This document shows, one piece after another, positions 26,612-34,877 of a stretch of 64,000 nt of DNA. The DNA comes from Opitutales bacterium (GTDB lineage Bacteria; Verrucomicrobiota; Verrucomicrobiia; Opitutales; UBA953): NCBI GenBank assembly GCA_024697185.1, contig JAILGB010000013.1:93383-157382 (forward strand), in the 5' to 3' direction. The notes beneath the pieces were generated by a model. The model had not been told where the DNA came from. It did no database searches and was given only the letters and a program-made list of their open reading frames with translations. Numbering within the stretch: the stretch's first letter is position 1; every line of letters starts with the position of its first letter. A program made the translations under genes and the position numbers.

Positions 26612-28399
26612 ATGCTTCGCACACACAATTGCAACAGTTTAACCATTGAAGACAACGGAAAGACTGTCACTCTCATCGGCTGGGTTGACACAGTCCGCGA
26701 CTTGGGCGGCGTGCGCTTTGTCGATCTGCGCGACCGCGAGGGAGTCACTCAAATCGTCTGCCACCCGGATTATGCCGAAGTGCACGAAATTGCCAAGGGA
26801 CTCAAAGACGAATCCGTCATCCAAGTGACCGGCCGGGTGACGCTCCGCGAACCCGAGACCATCAACGAAAAACTGAAAACCGGCAAAATCGAAGTCGTCG
26901 CCGAATCCATCGTCGTCGAAAATATTTGCGCGCCGCTGCCCTTCCCGATGGACGATGACAAGGCGGACAAAGTCAATGAAGACCTGCGCGGCGAATTCCG
27001 CTTCTTGGATTTGCGCCGTCCGCGCAACATCAATCTCCTGCGTATGCGGGCAAAGGCGGGACATGCCATTCGCAACTATCTCGATTCGCAAGACTTTGTT
27101 GAAGTAGAAACTCCGACACTTTTTAAATCAACCCCGGAAGGCGCGCGAGAATTTCTCGTGCCGAGCCGCCTCAATCCCGGACAATTTTATGCGCTGACAC
27201 AATCGCCGCAGCAATACAAGCAAATGCTGATGGTCGCCGGCATCGAACGCTATTACCAAATGGCGCGCTGCTACCGCGACGAGGACTTGCGCGCCGACCG
27301 CCAGCCGGAATTCACCCAAGTGGATATCGAAATGTCCTTCATCGAACGCGAAGACATTTATGCGCTCATCGAAGGCATGCTCAAAAAAGTCTGGAAGGAA
27401 GTCCTCGACATCGACATTCCGACACCGTTCCCGCGGATGCCCTACAAGGAAGCGATGGACCGCTTTGGCGTCGATAAGCCCGATACGCGTTTCGGGATCG
27501 AAATCACAGATTTTACGGAGCTTTTCAAAACCTCCTCCTTCAAAGTCTTTAACAATGTCGCCAACAGCGAAAACGGCGTTGTCCGCGCCATCAACGCCAA
27601 AGGGCTCGAAGATATCACCCAAGGCGAATTGACGCATCTCGAAACGATCGCCAAGACTCTTGGCGCCAAGGGACTCGCCTTCATTAAGGCTGCCAACGGC
27701 GAATGGAAATCTCCGATTTTGAAATTTTTCTCAGATGCGGAAAAAGCCGCGCTCAAAGAAAAGCTCAACATTGAAGACGGCGACATTGTTTTCTTCGCCG
27801 CAGCCCCGTGGGAACAGGCTTCCGCCATTCTCGGGCGAATCCGTCTTGAAGCGGCGAAATTGCTCCAAGCCCGCGGAAAATTGATCATTCCCAAAGACAA
27901 ATTCAACTTCCTCTGGGTTATCGAATTTCCGCTGATGCTTTGGGACGAAGAGCAAAACCGCTATGTCTCCGCGCACCATCCGTTTACATCGCCGGTCAAG
28001 GAAGACATGTCCCTCTTGGATACGGATCCCAAAAAAGTTCGCGGCCAACACTATGACATTGTGCTCAACGGTGTCGAACTTGGCGGCGGCTCAATCCGTA
28101 TTCACAATCCGCTTTTGCAAAAGAAAGTCTTTGAAGATGTTTTGCAAATCCCGAAAGATGTCGTCGAATCGCGTTTCGGCTATATGCTCAAAGCTTTCAG
28201 CTACGGAGCACCGCCCCACGGAGGCATCGCGCTCGGCTTTGACCGCCTGGTCACAATGCTCGCCGGTCGCAGTTCCATTCGCGACTTGCTCGCGTTCCCC
28301 AAGACACAGCGCGGACAAGACCTTATGGCCAACTGCCCGTCACCGGTGACCGAACGCCAACTCAAAGACGTTCATATTCAAGTTCGAGGCGACGAATAA
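26612..28399 (+). CDS. aspS: Aspartyl-tRNA synthetase
   Basis: A 595-residue class IIb synthetase. The N-terminal OB fold reads GWVDTVRDLGGVRFVDLRDREG. Motif 2 contains ARCYRDEDLRADRQPEFTQVDIEMSF. A bacterial GAD insert lies in the middle (about residues 290-410), and motif 3 is GIALGFDRLVTMLAG. Leu31 in the anticodon-binding loop is the residue reported for discriminating enzymes, but this alone does not decide whether it also charges tRNA-Asn. TTGAAC and TATAAA lie 15 bases apart upstream (26559-26585). A strong terminator follows. Confidence 0.97.
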   Translation: MLRTHNCNSLTIEDNGKTVTLIGWVDTVRDLGGVRFVDLRDREGVTQIVCHPDYAEVHEIAKGLKDESVIQVTGRVTLREPETINEKLKTGKIEVVAESIVVENICAPLPFPMDDDKADKVNEDLRGEFRFLDLRRPRNINLLRMRAKAGHAIRNYLDSQDFVEVETPTLFKSTPEGAREFLVPSRLNPGQFYALTQSPQQYKQMLMVAGIERYYQMARCYRDEDLRADRQPEFTQVDIEMSFIEREDIYALIEGMLKKVWKEVLDIDIPTPFPRMPYKEAMDRFGVDKPDTRFGIEITDFTELFKTSSFKVFNNVANSENGVVRAINAKGLEDITQGELTHLETIAKTLGAKGLAFIKAANGEWKSPILKFFSDAEKAALKEKLNIEDGDIVFFAAAPWEQASAILGRIRLEAAKLLQARGKLIIPKDKFNFLWVIEFPLMLWDEEQNRYVSAHHPFTSPVKEDMSLLDTDPKKVRGQHYDIVLNGVELGGGSIRIHNPLLQKKVFEDVLQIPKDVVESRFGYMLKAFSYGAPPHGGIALGFDRLVTMLAGRSSIRDLLAFPKTQRGQDLMANCPSPVTERQLKDVHIQVRGDE

Positions 28400-28420
28400 G
28401 TTTTGACGGTCATATAAAAA

Positions 28421-28452
28421 ATCCGTTCCCGCAAATTTTTACGGGAACGGAT
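28421..28452. terminator. Intrinsic terminator after aspS
   Basis: A perfect 11-bp stem (28421-28431 with 28442-28452) of inverted oligomer copies has a 10-base loop, followed by seven T. The A-run before it makes it usable for the convergent thioredoxin-like gene as well. Confidence 0.88.
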
Positions 28453-28490
28453 TTTTTTGTAGCGGGAACGGCAAATCTCGGGAAGGCACT

Positions 28491-29048
28491 TTATTTGGCG
28501 TTCCCGTGTTGTTTTTTCCAATCGGACATTTTTTTATAAAGTTGATCAAAGCGCGGGTCCGGCTTTTTTGCCTGCATTGCCGCCGAAGCTCCGGACATAC
28601 GATGGAGCACGCTCCCGTCGGGAGCCAGCACCACCAGGCCGGGAAGTCCGTCCGAAAGGCTGGTCTTTGTCTTGCTGCCGAGCGGCACCGCCAGCCATTT
28701 CATTTTATATTTCTTACAATAATCGACCATCGCCGCCTCCGAGTTGTCGGAAGAAACGAAAACGACTTCAAACTCGTCCGCGTGCTTTTTTCTGAAATCG
28801 ACCAATTGGGGGGTAAAATAATGGCAATAGCCGCACCAGGCAGCGGAAGAATAGATGCCGACAAATTTACCTTTGAGCACCTCCAACTGTTTCTTGTTCG
28901 CCGAAGAAGAGCGCTTCCCCGCTTTCATCACGCCCTTTGGGAACTCCGTCTCATACCAGGCGGCGGGAACGGCATCCTCCGCTCCGGAGACAAATGTCGC
29001 CGACAAAATGCAAAGCGCGGGAACGAGAAAAGCAAATAAATTTTTCAT
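28491..29048 (-). CDS. Secreted thioredoxin-like protein
   Basis: A 185-residue protein with a signal peptide (about residues 1-23) and a thioredoxin fold. FVGIYSSAAWCGYCHYFTPQLVDFRKKH holds the redox pair C72 and C75; the cis-proline region is GLPGLVVLAPDG. Spacing and the long helix after the active site resemble nucleoredoxin/TlpA-type proteins. It should act on thiols or disulfides in the periplasm. ATG 29048 is chosen because it begins the signal peptide. The partner is unknown. Confidence 0.8.
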   Translation of the reverse strand: MKNLFAFLVPALCILSATFVSGAEDAVPAAWYETEFPKGVMKAGKRSSSANKKQLEVLKGKFVGIYSSAAWCGYCHYFTPQLVDFRKKHADEFEVVFVSSDNSEAAMVDYCKKYKMKWLAVPLGSKTKTSLSDGLPGLVVLAPDGSVLHRMSGASAAMQAKKPDPRFDQLYKKMSDWKKQHGNAK

Positions 29049-29113
29049 ATTTTTCAAAACAACGGGTCTTATTTCAAAAATACTCAAAATGCCGAGCTCC
29101 CGCAAGTCGTTTT

Positions 29114-30481
29114 CTAATCGGCGTTCCCGCAAAAGTCTGCGGATTCTAACGCTTCAGGGATCTGTTTTTCCTCTTTCCAGCAGCGACGCAACAACACGCG
29201 TTTGAGAGATCCGGCGGGCGTTTCGAGCGGGATGATTTCATAATCGCCGATCATAATTTTTTCGCCGCGCTTGGGCAATCGGTGGCAATGCTCGTGTTTG
29301 ATCCATTCGGCGACCGTCTGTGTCGAATTGCCCTCCCATTCGAGCACCCATCCGGTCTCCGCCTCGAGTTCGTGCATCGAAAGCGTTCCCGCGACTACGA
29401 TCGTGTCCGGAGTTTGTTCAAAAATTTCTTTGTTGTCCGTATCAAACTCGTCTCGAATATCTCCGACGATTTCTTCAAGCAAATCTTCAAAACTTACCAA
29501 ACCGAGTGTTCTGCCTTCGCTGTTGACGACAAGGGCGAGATGGTTTTGCGAGAGTCGCAGACGCTCAAGGACAGTGACGACGGGCATTTCCGGCGGGAAC
29601 GTCAACATTTCCCTCAAAAGCGGCTGAATCGGAGTTTCGCTGCCAAGCAGTTGCATCTGCCAAAGCCATTCCCGCATCATCAAAATTCCGACGGGTTTGT
29701 CCAAATCCCCGTCAAAAACCGGATAGCGGGAATGCCCTGTTTTTTGGGAAATCCTCAAATTTTCCTCCGACTTTGCATGAAGCCACAGACAGTTGATTTC
29801 ATCGCGCGGCAACATAATTTCTGAAACCCGCGTGTCGCGCATTCTCAAAGAGCGCAGCATAATTTTGTTGACGACCTCATCCGCCAAATGCGAATGGCGG
29901 GAATGCGAGAGGACATATTCCATTTCCTCCGGCGAAAAACCATGGGCATTTTCGCTCGCCGGATGAATCCCGGCTCGGCGCAAAAAGAAATTTGCGGTCC
30001 CGTTGAGCGCCCAAATAAACGGATAGAGCATTTTATAAAAAAGCATCAACGGGAACGAGACCATCGTAGATGCTCTCATCGGATATTGTATCGCAATTGA
30101 CTTGGGAGCGAGCTCGCCGAAGACAATGTGCATAAAAGTAATCACGGCGAACGCGATCAGACCGGCGACAAGGTGCGGATCGTTGATATGCAGCCAATTT
30201 AACAACGGCGCAAAACGCGCGGCGACAAAGGGCTCGCCCACCCATCCGAGCGCCAGCGAAGAAAGTGTAATTCCCAACTGCGTCGAAGAAAGCACCGCAT
30301 CCAAATGTTCCGTCGCCTTAATCGCCGAACGGACACCGAGACCGCCGTCTTTTTGCAAAGGGTAAAGCTGGCTCGAACGAACCTTGACCAAAGAAAATTC
30401 CGCTGCGACAAAAAAGCCGTTTGCCGCGACTAATGAAAGCACAACGACAATTTCAAAAACAAACTCAAGCGCCTCTAACAT
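29114..30481 (-). CDS. CNNM/CorC-HlyC family membrane protein
   Basis: A 455-residue protein. The N-terminal DUF21/CNNM domain has about four membrane helices (AANGFFVAAEFSLVKVRSSQL, LGITLSSLALGWVGEPFVA). A CBS pair spans about residues 215-345 (TRVSEIMLPRDEINCLW, GRTLGLVSFEDLLEEIVGDIRDEFD), and a CorC_HlyC domain follows at the C-terminus. Members are linked to magnesium or cobalt transport and stress; the hemolysin label is historical. It stands alone. A 100-base gap with the feo terminator separates it from the next gene. Confidence 0.9.
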   Translation of the reverse strand: MLEALEFVFEIVVVLSLVAANGFFVAAEFSLVKVRSSQLYPLQKDGGLGVRSAIKATEHLDAVLSSTQLGITLSSLALGWVGEPFVAARFAPLLNWLHINDPHLVAGLIAFAVITFMHIVFGELAPKSIAIQYPMRASTMVSFPLMLFYKMLYPFIWALNGTANFFLRRAGIHPASENAHGFSPEEMEYVLSHSRHSHLADEVVNKIMLRSLRMRDTRVSEIMLPRDEINCLWLHAKSEENLRISQKTGHSRYPVFDGDLDKPVGILMMREWLWQMQLLGSETPIQPLLREMLTFPPEMPVVTVLERLRLSQNHLALVVNSEGRTLGLVSFEDLLEEIVGDIRDEFDTDNKEIFEQTPDTIVVAGTLSMHELEAETGWVLEWEGNSTQTVAEWIKHEHCHRLPKRGEKIMIGDYEIIPLETPAGSLKRVLLRRCWKEEKQIPEALESADFCGNAD

Positions 30482-30532
30482 ATATCTTATTTAATTCTAA
30501 CAAAACCCTATTGAAAAACACATATAAAAAAA

Positions 30533-30560
30533 CGTCCCCGCAAACGAATCTGCGGGGACG
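30533..30560 (-). terminator. Intrinsic terminator of the feo operon
   Basis: A perfect 10-bp stem CGTCCCCGCA (30533-30542) with TGCGGGGACG (30551-30560) has an 8-base loop, followed on the minus strand by seven U. The arms are a one-base variant (GTCCCCGC) of the common oligomer, changed in both arms so that pairing is kept. Confidence 0.85.
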
Positions 30561-30581
30561 CGCGTATAACGAACACTAACC

Positions 30582-30734
30582 CTATTTTTTATTAGGAAAA
30601 TCTTTTAAATGTTTATGACAGCCACAGCCGCACCCGCATCCGCCACTTTTGGAATGGAACTTCCGATAAACCGCGAAAACTATGTAAAAGCACGCGGCCA
30701 GCAACAAGATGCTAATGATGATTTTTTCTGCCAT
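30582..30734 (-). CDS. FeoB-associated Cys-rich small membrane protein
   Basis: A 50-residue protein that starts 3 bases after the feoB stop. It opens MAEKIIISILLLAACFYIVF (one membrane helix, residues 4-22), and a short positive stretch leads to GGCGCGCGCHKH, four cysteines alternating with glycine. This is the layout of the small Cys-rich proteins encoded at the end of many feoAB operons, sometimes called FeoC-like. It probably binds iron or an Fe-S cluster and assists FeoB; that role is inferred from position and composition. Confidence 0.8.
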   Translation of the reverse strand: MAEKIIISILLLAACFYIVFAVYRKFHSKSGGCGCGCGCHKHLKDFPNKK

Positions 30735-30737
30735 AAT

Positions 30738-33275
30738 TTAGAACAGCGAACCGATTTGATAAATAAGAACGGCTGCAATCCAGGCAAGCAAAGTCATTTG
30801 CGTCCAGGCAATAATCGCCCATTTCCAAGAAGACTCGCGCGCAATAACGACGATTTCCGCGAGGCATTGGCCGCAAAGGGCAAAGAAAACCATAATTCCG
30901 ATAAGAACAGAGATCGTGAAAACAGGCGTCCCTTCGCGAGGCGTTCCCGGTTCCCAGACCGTGTTCATCATCTTGTCTTTAAGAGAATCACTCTCCTCAT
31001 CCTCTTCATTGCCGAGCGAGAAAATCGTACCGAGTGTCGCGACTATGCCTTCGCGAGCCGGGAACGACGCGAGAACGCCGATGGTAATGCGCCAATCAAA
31101 GCCGCAAGGATCGACAACCGGCTGACAAAAACGACCGAAACGACCGAGATAGGATTGCACAAGGCATTCTTCCGCAATACGATTTTCGACTTCCGCGACC
31201 AAATCTTCTCGATTGACAACTGCCGCGATAAGATCCTCGGAGACATTGAGTGCTTTGGCGTTGAGCGCAACATACGATTCGCGAATCGCTTCGCAACGCT
31301 TTTCATATTCCTCCGCAAGTGCTTCCACTGCGTCATCATCGAGCGTGATTTCAGCCTCCTCGTCTTCTTCAAGCACCGCAACAATCATTTCTGCGGGCAC
31401 TTGGAGTTCTTCAGCTTTATCCGCGACAAATTTTTCCGTATCGTTACCGATAAGATCTGCGACAGCGTCATTAAAAGCATTCACATCGATTCTGGCATCG
31501 CTTGCCAACAATACTGCGCCCTCGGTTTCCGCACTGTCAACAATTATAGCATAGTCATCAGCCGAAATCTTCAGTTCGCTCGCATTTTGCGCGATAAACT
31601 TTTCTTTGACACCGTCCTTAAAGGCTTCATCTTCACTATACGGGAAGAACAAAAGCGCCCAAACAATGACGTTCACTGCAAAAATAATCGTTCCCGCACG
31701 TTTTGTATATGCCACACCGCTCTGCCAAACGCGAAGTGCGACATCACGCAAACGCGGCAATTGGTAACGCGGCATTTCGAGCACAAACGGCGCCGCCTTC
31801 GATTTCATCACCAAGTGTGTATAAATCCAAGCCACGGGAACGGCGACGACAATGCCGACGAGATACATGCAAACGAAGACCGTTGCTGCCGTCGCGGGAT
31901 TTGTCAACCGCTCAAGGATGGCACACATCAAAACATAGACCGGCATGCGCGCACCGCAACTCATGAAAGGAACGGCAAGAATTGTCGCCAAACGAGCCTT
32001 CGGGTCTTCAATCGTGCGAGCGCCCATAATACCGGGAATGCCGCAGGCGAAACCGGAGAGCATCGGCACAAAACTTTTACCGTTCAGACCGCACCAGCCG
32101 AGAAGCTTGTCCATCAAAAATGCCGCACGAGCCATATAACCCGTCGATTCAAGCAAGCCCAAGAAGAAGAACAAGATCAAAATTTGCGGCAAGAAGACAA
32201 GAACGCTGCCGACTCCGGCAATGACACCGTCAACAATGAGCGAACGGACAATCGGCATATCCTCCAAAGAAGATAAAGAGCCAAGCCATTCGCCGAGCGC
32301 GCCAAATTGCCCTTCAATCCAATCCATCGGGATTCCCGAAAGCGTATAAAGGCAATAGAACACGGCATACATAATGGCGACAAAAATCACAAAACCGAAA
32401 ACACGGTTCAATAAAATTTTGTCCAAAATAGACGTGAACGATTTGCGGTTTTTGGTCTGCCGCGTCACTCCGCTGAGCATCCCCCTGATAAACGCATAAC
32501 GCTGAATCGCTTCCGTCGAATGCGGATTGTCCCCGACAGCGCGGATGCAGGCACGAGCCTTTTTCAAAGCCGAACCGACGCGCTCGAGATCCTGTTTTTC
32601 AAGCAAGCGGTCCGCAAGCGGTGATGCCACATCAAAAATAACACGCTGCAACTCAGCATCAGAAACCTTTTGATCTTCCGCCAAGCCAAGCTCTTCCCGC
32701 AAAACAGTTATCGCCTCCTTTGTCGCCGAATTCCACTCGACACGCTTCATCCTGTCTCCATTTTTAACGACATCGGAAATTGCCAATTTCAATTCTTCAA
32801 TCCCTGTTCCTTTTCGCGCGGAAATCTTAATCACGGGAACGCCCAATCGTTCCCGCAACAAATCCGTATTGACGACTAATCCATCTTTTGCCGCCAAATC
32901 ACTCTGATTGAGCGCCAAAACCATCGGCAAGCCGAGATCCGCGACCTGCGTCGCCAAAAAAAGGTTACGCGACAAATTGTTGATGTCGATGACGCAGACA
33001 ATCGCATCCGGGCGGGGACAACCTTCCATCACGCCAGACAGCACATCGATAACAACACGTTCGTCCAACGATGTCGCCGCCAAAGAATAAATACCGGGCA
33101 AATCCACCAATTCCACCTGCTCTCCAAAAGGCAAGGTCATCGGACCCGAAAACTTGGAAACCGTCACGCCTGGATAGTTTCCAACACGCTGACGCAATCC
33201 GGTCAGAGAATTAAACAAAGTCGTTTTGCCAGTATTGGCGTTCCCGACAAGAGCAACATTTAAAGTTTTAGCCAT
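30738..33275 (-). CDS. feoB: Ferrous iron transporter FeoB with a large acidic insertion
   Basis: An 845-residue ferrous iron permease. The N-terminal G-domain has GNANTGKTTLFN (residues 11-22), VDLPGIYSL (57-65) and LNQSDLA (122-128). The membrane part carries SGFACGIPGIMGART (407-421), GARMPVYVL and YLGRFGRFCQPVVDPCGFDW (709-728). Between a membrane helix ending near 546 and the YLGRFG motif lies an insert of about 160 residues, strongly acidic and helical (EEDEEAEITLDDDAVEALAEE). It is much longer than the loop normally found there. The ATG at 33275 comes right after feoA. It is the middle gene of feoA-feoB-Cys-rich protein. Confidence 0.95.
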   Translation of the reverse strand: MAKTLNVALVGNANTGKTTLFNSLTGLRQRVGNYPGVTVSKFSGPMTLPFGEQVELVDLPGIYSLAATSLDERVVIDVLSGVMEGCPRPDAIVCVIDINNLSRNLFLATQVADLGLPMVLALNQSDLAAKDGLVVNTDLLRERLGVPVIKISARKGTGIEELKLAISDVVKNGDRMKRVEWNSATKEAITVLREELGLAEDQKVSDAELQRVIFDVASPLADRLLEKQDLERVGSALKKARACIRAVGDNPHSTEAIQRYAFIRGMLSGVTRQTKNRKSFTSILDKILLNRVFGFVIFVAIMYAVFYCLYTLSGIPMDWIEGQFGALGEWLGSLSSLEDMPIVRSLIVDGVIAGVGSVLVFLPQILILFFFLGLLESTGYMARAAFLMDKLLGWCGLNGKSFVPMLSGFACGIPGIMGARTIEDPKARLATILAVPFMSCGARMPVYVLMCAILERLTNPATAATVFVCMYLVGIVVAVPVAWIYTHLVMKSKAAPFVLEMPRYQLPRLRDVALRVWQSGVAYTKRAGTIIFAVNVIVWALLFFPYSEDEAFKDGVKEKFIAQNASELKISADDYAIIVDSAETEGAVLLASDARIDVNAFNDAVADLIGNDTEKFVADKAEELQVPAEMIVAVLEEDEEAEITLDDDAVEALAEEYEKRCEAIRESYVALNAKALNVSEDLIAAVVNREDLVAEVENRIAEECLVQSYLGRFGRFCQPVVDPCGFDWRITIGVLASFPAREGIVATLGTIFSLGNEEDEESDSLKDKMMNTVWEPGTPREGTPVFTISVLIGIMVFFALCGQCLAEIVVIARESSWKWAIIAWTQMTLLAWIAAVLIYQIGSLF

Positions 33276-33276
33276 C

Positions 33277-33516
33277 TTATTTGGACTCCTCAATCGGGTT
33301 TACAATAACATTTTTTGCATCACGGCGACGCAACATCACGCTTTGAGCGCCAAAGTGCACTGAAATAGGATCGCCCAACGGAGCAATGTGGCCGATGCGC
33401 ACATTCGTTCCGGGAACTAAACCAAAAGCCATCAAACGCTGATTAACCGTTTTCTCAACATCCATCGATTGGACCGTCGCAAGAACGCCTACTTTCAATT
33501 CTGATAATGGAATCAT
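33277..33516 (-). CDS. feoA: FeoA SH3-like iron transport accessory protein
   Basis: A 79-residue cytoplasmic protein with the FeoA pattern: PLSELKVGVLATV, RLMAFGLVPGTNVRI, DPISVHFGAQSVMLRRRDAKNVIV. It is thought to act on the FeoB G-domain. The stop lies one base before the feoB ATG. There is little room for a separate promoter, because the terminator of the upstream barrel gene ends 38 bases before the start codon. The operon may therefore rely on read-through of that terminator or on a promoter inside the barrel gene. Confidence 0.95.
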   Translation of the reverse strand: MIPLSELKVGVLATVQSMDVEKTVNQRLMAFGLVPGTNVRIGHIAPLGDPISVHFGAQSVMLRRRDAKNVIVNPIEESK

Positions 33517-33553
33517 AAAATTAAAATTTTATTGAACCGATTAAAATAAAAAC

Positions 33554-33602
33554 CTCTCGGAAACCCGACGGAACGATTTTCATCCCGCCAAGTTTCCGAA
33601 AG
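33554..33602 (-). terminator. Terminator or attenuator between the barrel gene and feoA
   Basis: A long two-part hairpin has an outer 11-bp stem (33554-33564 with 33592-33602, one G-U), with a weaker inner stem. The minus strand then reads GUUUUUAUUUU. It lacks the GGGAACG oligomer. Because feoA starts 38 bases further on, it may act as an attenuator. Confidence 0.75.
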
Positions 33603-33609
33603 TATCTGA

Positions 33610-34440
33610 TTAAAACACGTAGCCAAATTGTCCCGCAACGATAACATCGTCTGCCGAGGTAAAGAGACGCGGAGCGACCGTGAGCGTCAACCACCACGCA
33701 TCTGCTTCGTAGCAGAAATTAGGCCCCGCATAAAATTGGTCGGTATCAAAACCTTCCGAGTTGTAAGCGATTGTGTAAACCGCCTCGACACCAAGACGGC
33801 AACCCGCTCCGACACTGTAAGAAACACCGCCCGCCAAAGAATACTCTGTCGAGTCAAATGTCGTATCCGAACTGCCTGTCGCAGCTTTGTCGCCCTTGAC
33901 AGATGTAAACGCAACAGCGGGCGTAAATGCCAAAATCAAATCGCCATCCAAAAGATTCTTTTGGAAATTCAAGCCCAATTCAAATGTAATGTCACGAGCG
34001 GAATTTTGTGCAGCATCCGCAAAAGCCCACGAAAAGCCGCCGACAAAAGCCAAACCGAACGGACTGTTCTCCGCTTCCGGATCCAAAATCTGATTTTTCA
34101 ATCCAAGAGAAATTCCCGTAAAATTGAAACGGTTGATGCGCTCCCCATCCGTCACCCGCGCAAAATGACCACTGTTGTAAACGCCACCAAAATCGAGCGA
34201 AGCGCCAATCTCAAGCGTGTCCGTAGCGCCATAAGCGAACTCAATCGCCGGAGCATATTCCACAGCTTTGCCATGATTTGTTGCGATGGCAGCTTCCCAA
34301 TTCAAATGGGCTTCCAAATCGCCTTTTGCTGCAGGGCATGCGTCATCTGTAATGACAAAAACGCCGGCAGCCGCGTTAACTGCGGAAAATGCTCCCGCTG
34401 CAAGGATAAATCCTAACTTTGATAACTGATTTTTTGACAT
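33610..34440 (-). CDS. Outer-membrane beta-barrel protein of unknown function
   Basis: A 276-residue protein with a signal peptide (about residues 1-25, ending VNAAAG). The mature protein alternates hydrophobic and polar residues in strands with short turns (ALEFAYG-like TDTLEIGASLDFGG, ISLGLKNQI, FGLAFVGGFSWAFA, LAGGVSYSVGAGCRLGVEAVYTI) and ends in Phe (FGYVF), the usual sorting signal for BamA. It resembles uncharacterised transporter-like barrels. It is just upstream of feoAB on the same strand, so a link to metal uptake is possible. An in-frame ATG also exists at 34461. Its promoter carries two 18-base direct repeats. Confidence 0.65.
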   Translation of the reverse strand: MSKNQLSKLGFILAAGAFSAVNAAAGVFVITDDACPAAKGDLEAHLNWEAAIATNHGKAVEYAPAIEFAYGATDTLEIGASLDFGGVYNSGHFARVTDGERINRFNFTGISLGLKNQILDPEAENSPFGLAFVGGFSWAFADAAQNSARDITFELGLNFQKNLLDGDLILAFTPAVAFTSVKGDKAATGSSDTTFDSTEYSLAGGVSYSVGAGCRLGVEAVYTIAYNSEGFDTDQFYAGPNFCYEADAWWLTLTVAPRLFTSADDVIVAGQFGYVF

Positions 34441-34485
34441 AATTTTTTTATGGTTATTCATTCCCGTTTTAGGAACGATAAAACT

Positions 34486-34514
34486 ATATTATTGAGAAAA
34501 TTTCGCAATTGCAA
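34486..34514 (-). promoter_or_regulatory. Promoter of the barrel gene (and perhaps feo)
   Basis: On the minus strand TTGCAA (34514-34509) and TAATAT (34491-34486) are separated by exactly 17 bases. The predicted start near 34479 leaves a leader of about 39 bases. The whole spacer is occupied by one copy of an 18-base direct repeat. Confidence 0.6.
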
Positions 34515-34539
34515 GCATTTTTTGAGAAAATTTCGCAAT
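34492..34539. repeat. Two 18-base direct repeats over the barrel-gene promoter
   Basis: The sequence ttgagaaaatttcgcaat occurs at 34492-34509 and again at 34522-34539 without a mismatch, 30 bases apart (about three helical turns). One copy lies between -35 and -10, the other just upstream of -35, the usual arrangement of a repressor operator pair. Confidence 0.7.
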
Positions 34540-34545
34540 AACAGG

Positions 34546-34561
34546 ATAAGGCTTGCCTTAT
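34546..34561. promoter_or_regulatory. Palindrome ATAAGGC-TT-GCCTTAT upstream of the barrel gene
   Basis: A perfect dyad with 7-base arms lies 7 bases beyond the second direct repeat. Its AGGC/GCCT core is like operators of DtxR-type metal regulators; that link is a guess based on the nearby feo genes. Confidence 0.4.
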
Positions 34562-34655
34562 TCCTAAAAAAAATTTTAAGACTCCTTCCCGTTTTATTCT
34601 AAAAAAACAATGGGAACTTTTTTAAGATAGCGACTATTAAAGCACTTATAAAAAA

Positions 34656-34689
34656 CGTTCCCGCAGAAAAATAATTCTCTGCGGGAACG
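34656..34689 (-). terminator. Intrinsic terminator of the secG-pgi operon
   Basis: A perfect 12-bp stem (34656-34667 with 34678-34689) of inverted oligomer copies is followed on the minus strand by six U. It lies 24 bases after the small lipoprotein gene. The rest of the 34441-34712 gap holds only the barrel-gene promoter elements. Confidence 0.88.
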
Positions 34690-34712
34690 CCTTATTGCAA
34701 TGATTTCTACTT

Positions 34713-34877
34713 TTAATTATCTCCCGGATTCATACCGCTCATTCCCGGCATTGTTTGTTCCCAGGACTGCGGAGCTCCGCTTGCGGGCAAATTGGAGTCC
34801 GTAACCATATCCGGCTCACGGCATCCTGCCAAAGCGAGAAAAACTCCTGCGAGAACGATTAAAAGCAAACTTTTCAT
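34713..34877 (-). CDS. Small lipoprotein of 54 residues
   Basis: A short gene whose ATG overlaps the stop of the upstream coiled-coil gene by one base (TAATG), which implies translational coupling. The protein opens MKSLLLIVLAGVFLALAGC: a signal peptide with lipobox LAGC, lipidated Cys at 19. The mature part is about 35 residues, rich in Pro, Gly, Ser and Met (MPGMSGMNPGDN), with no fold expected. The function is unknown; it resembles small lipoproteins that accompany envelope operons. Confidence 0.75.
   Translation of the reverse strand: MKSLLLIVLAGVFLALAGCREPDMVTDSNLPASGAPQSWEQTMPGMSGMNPGDN

Noticed and set aside
30609..32276. A 555-codon plus-strand frame opposite feoB
   Set aside because: It is antisense to conserved FeoB sequence and to the small Cys-rich gene; composition is low in hydrophobic residues and without domains.
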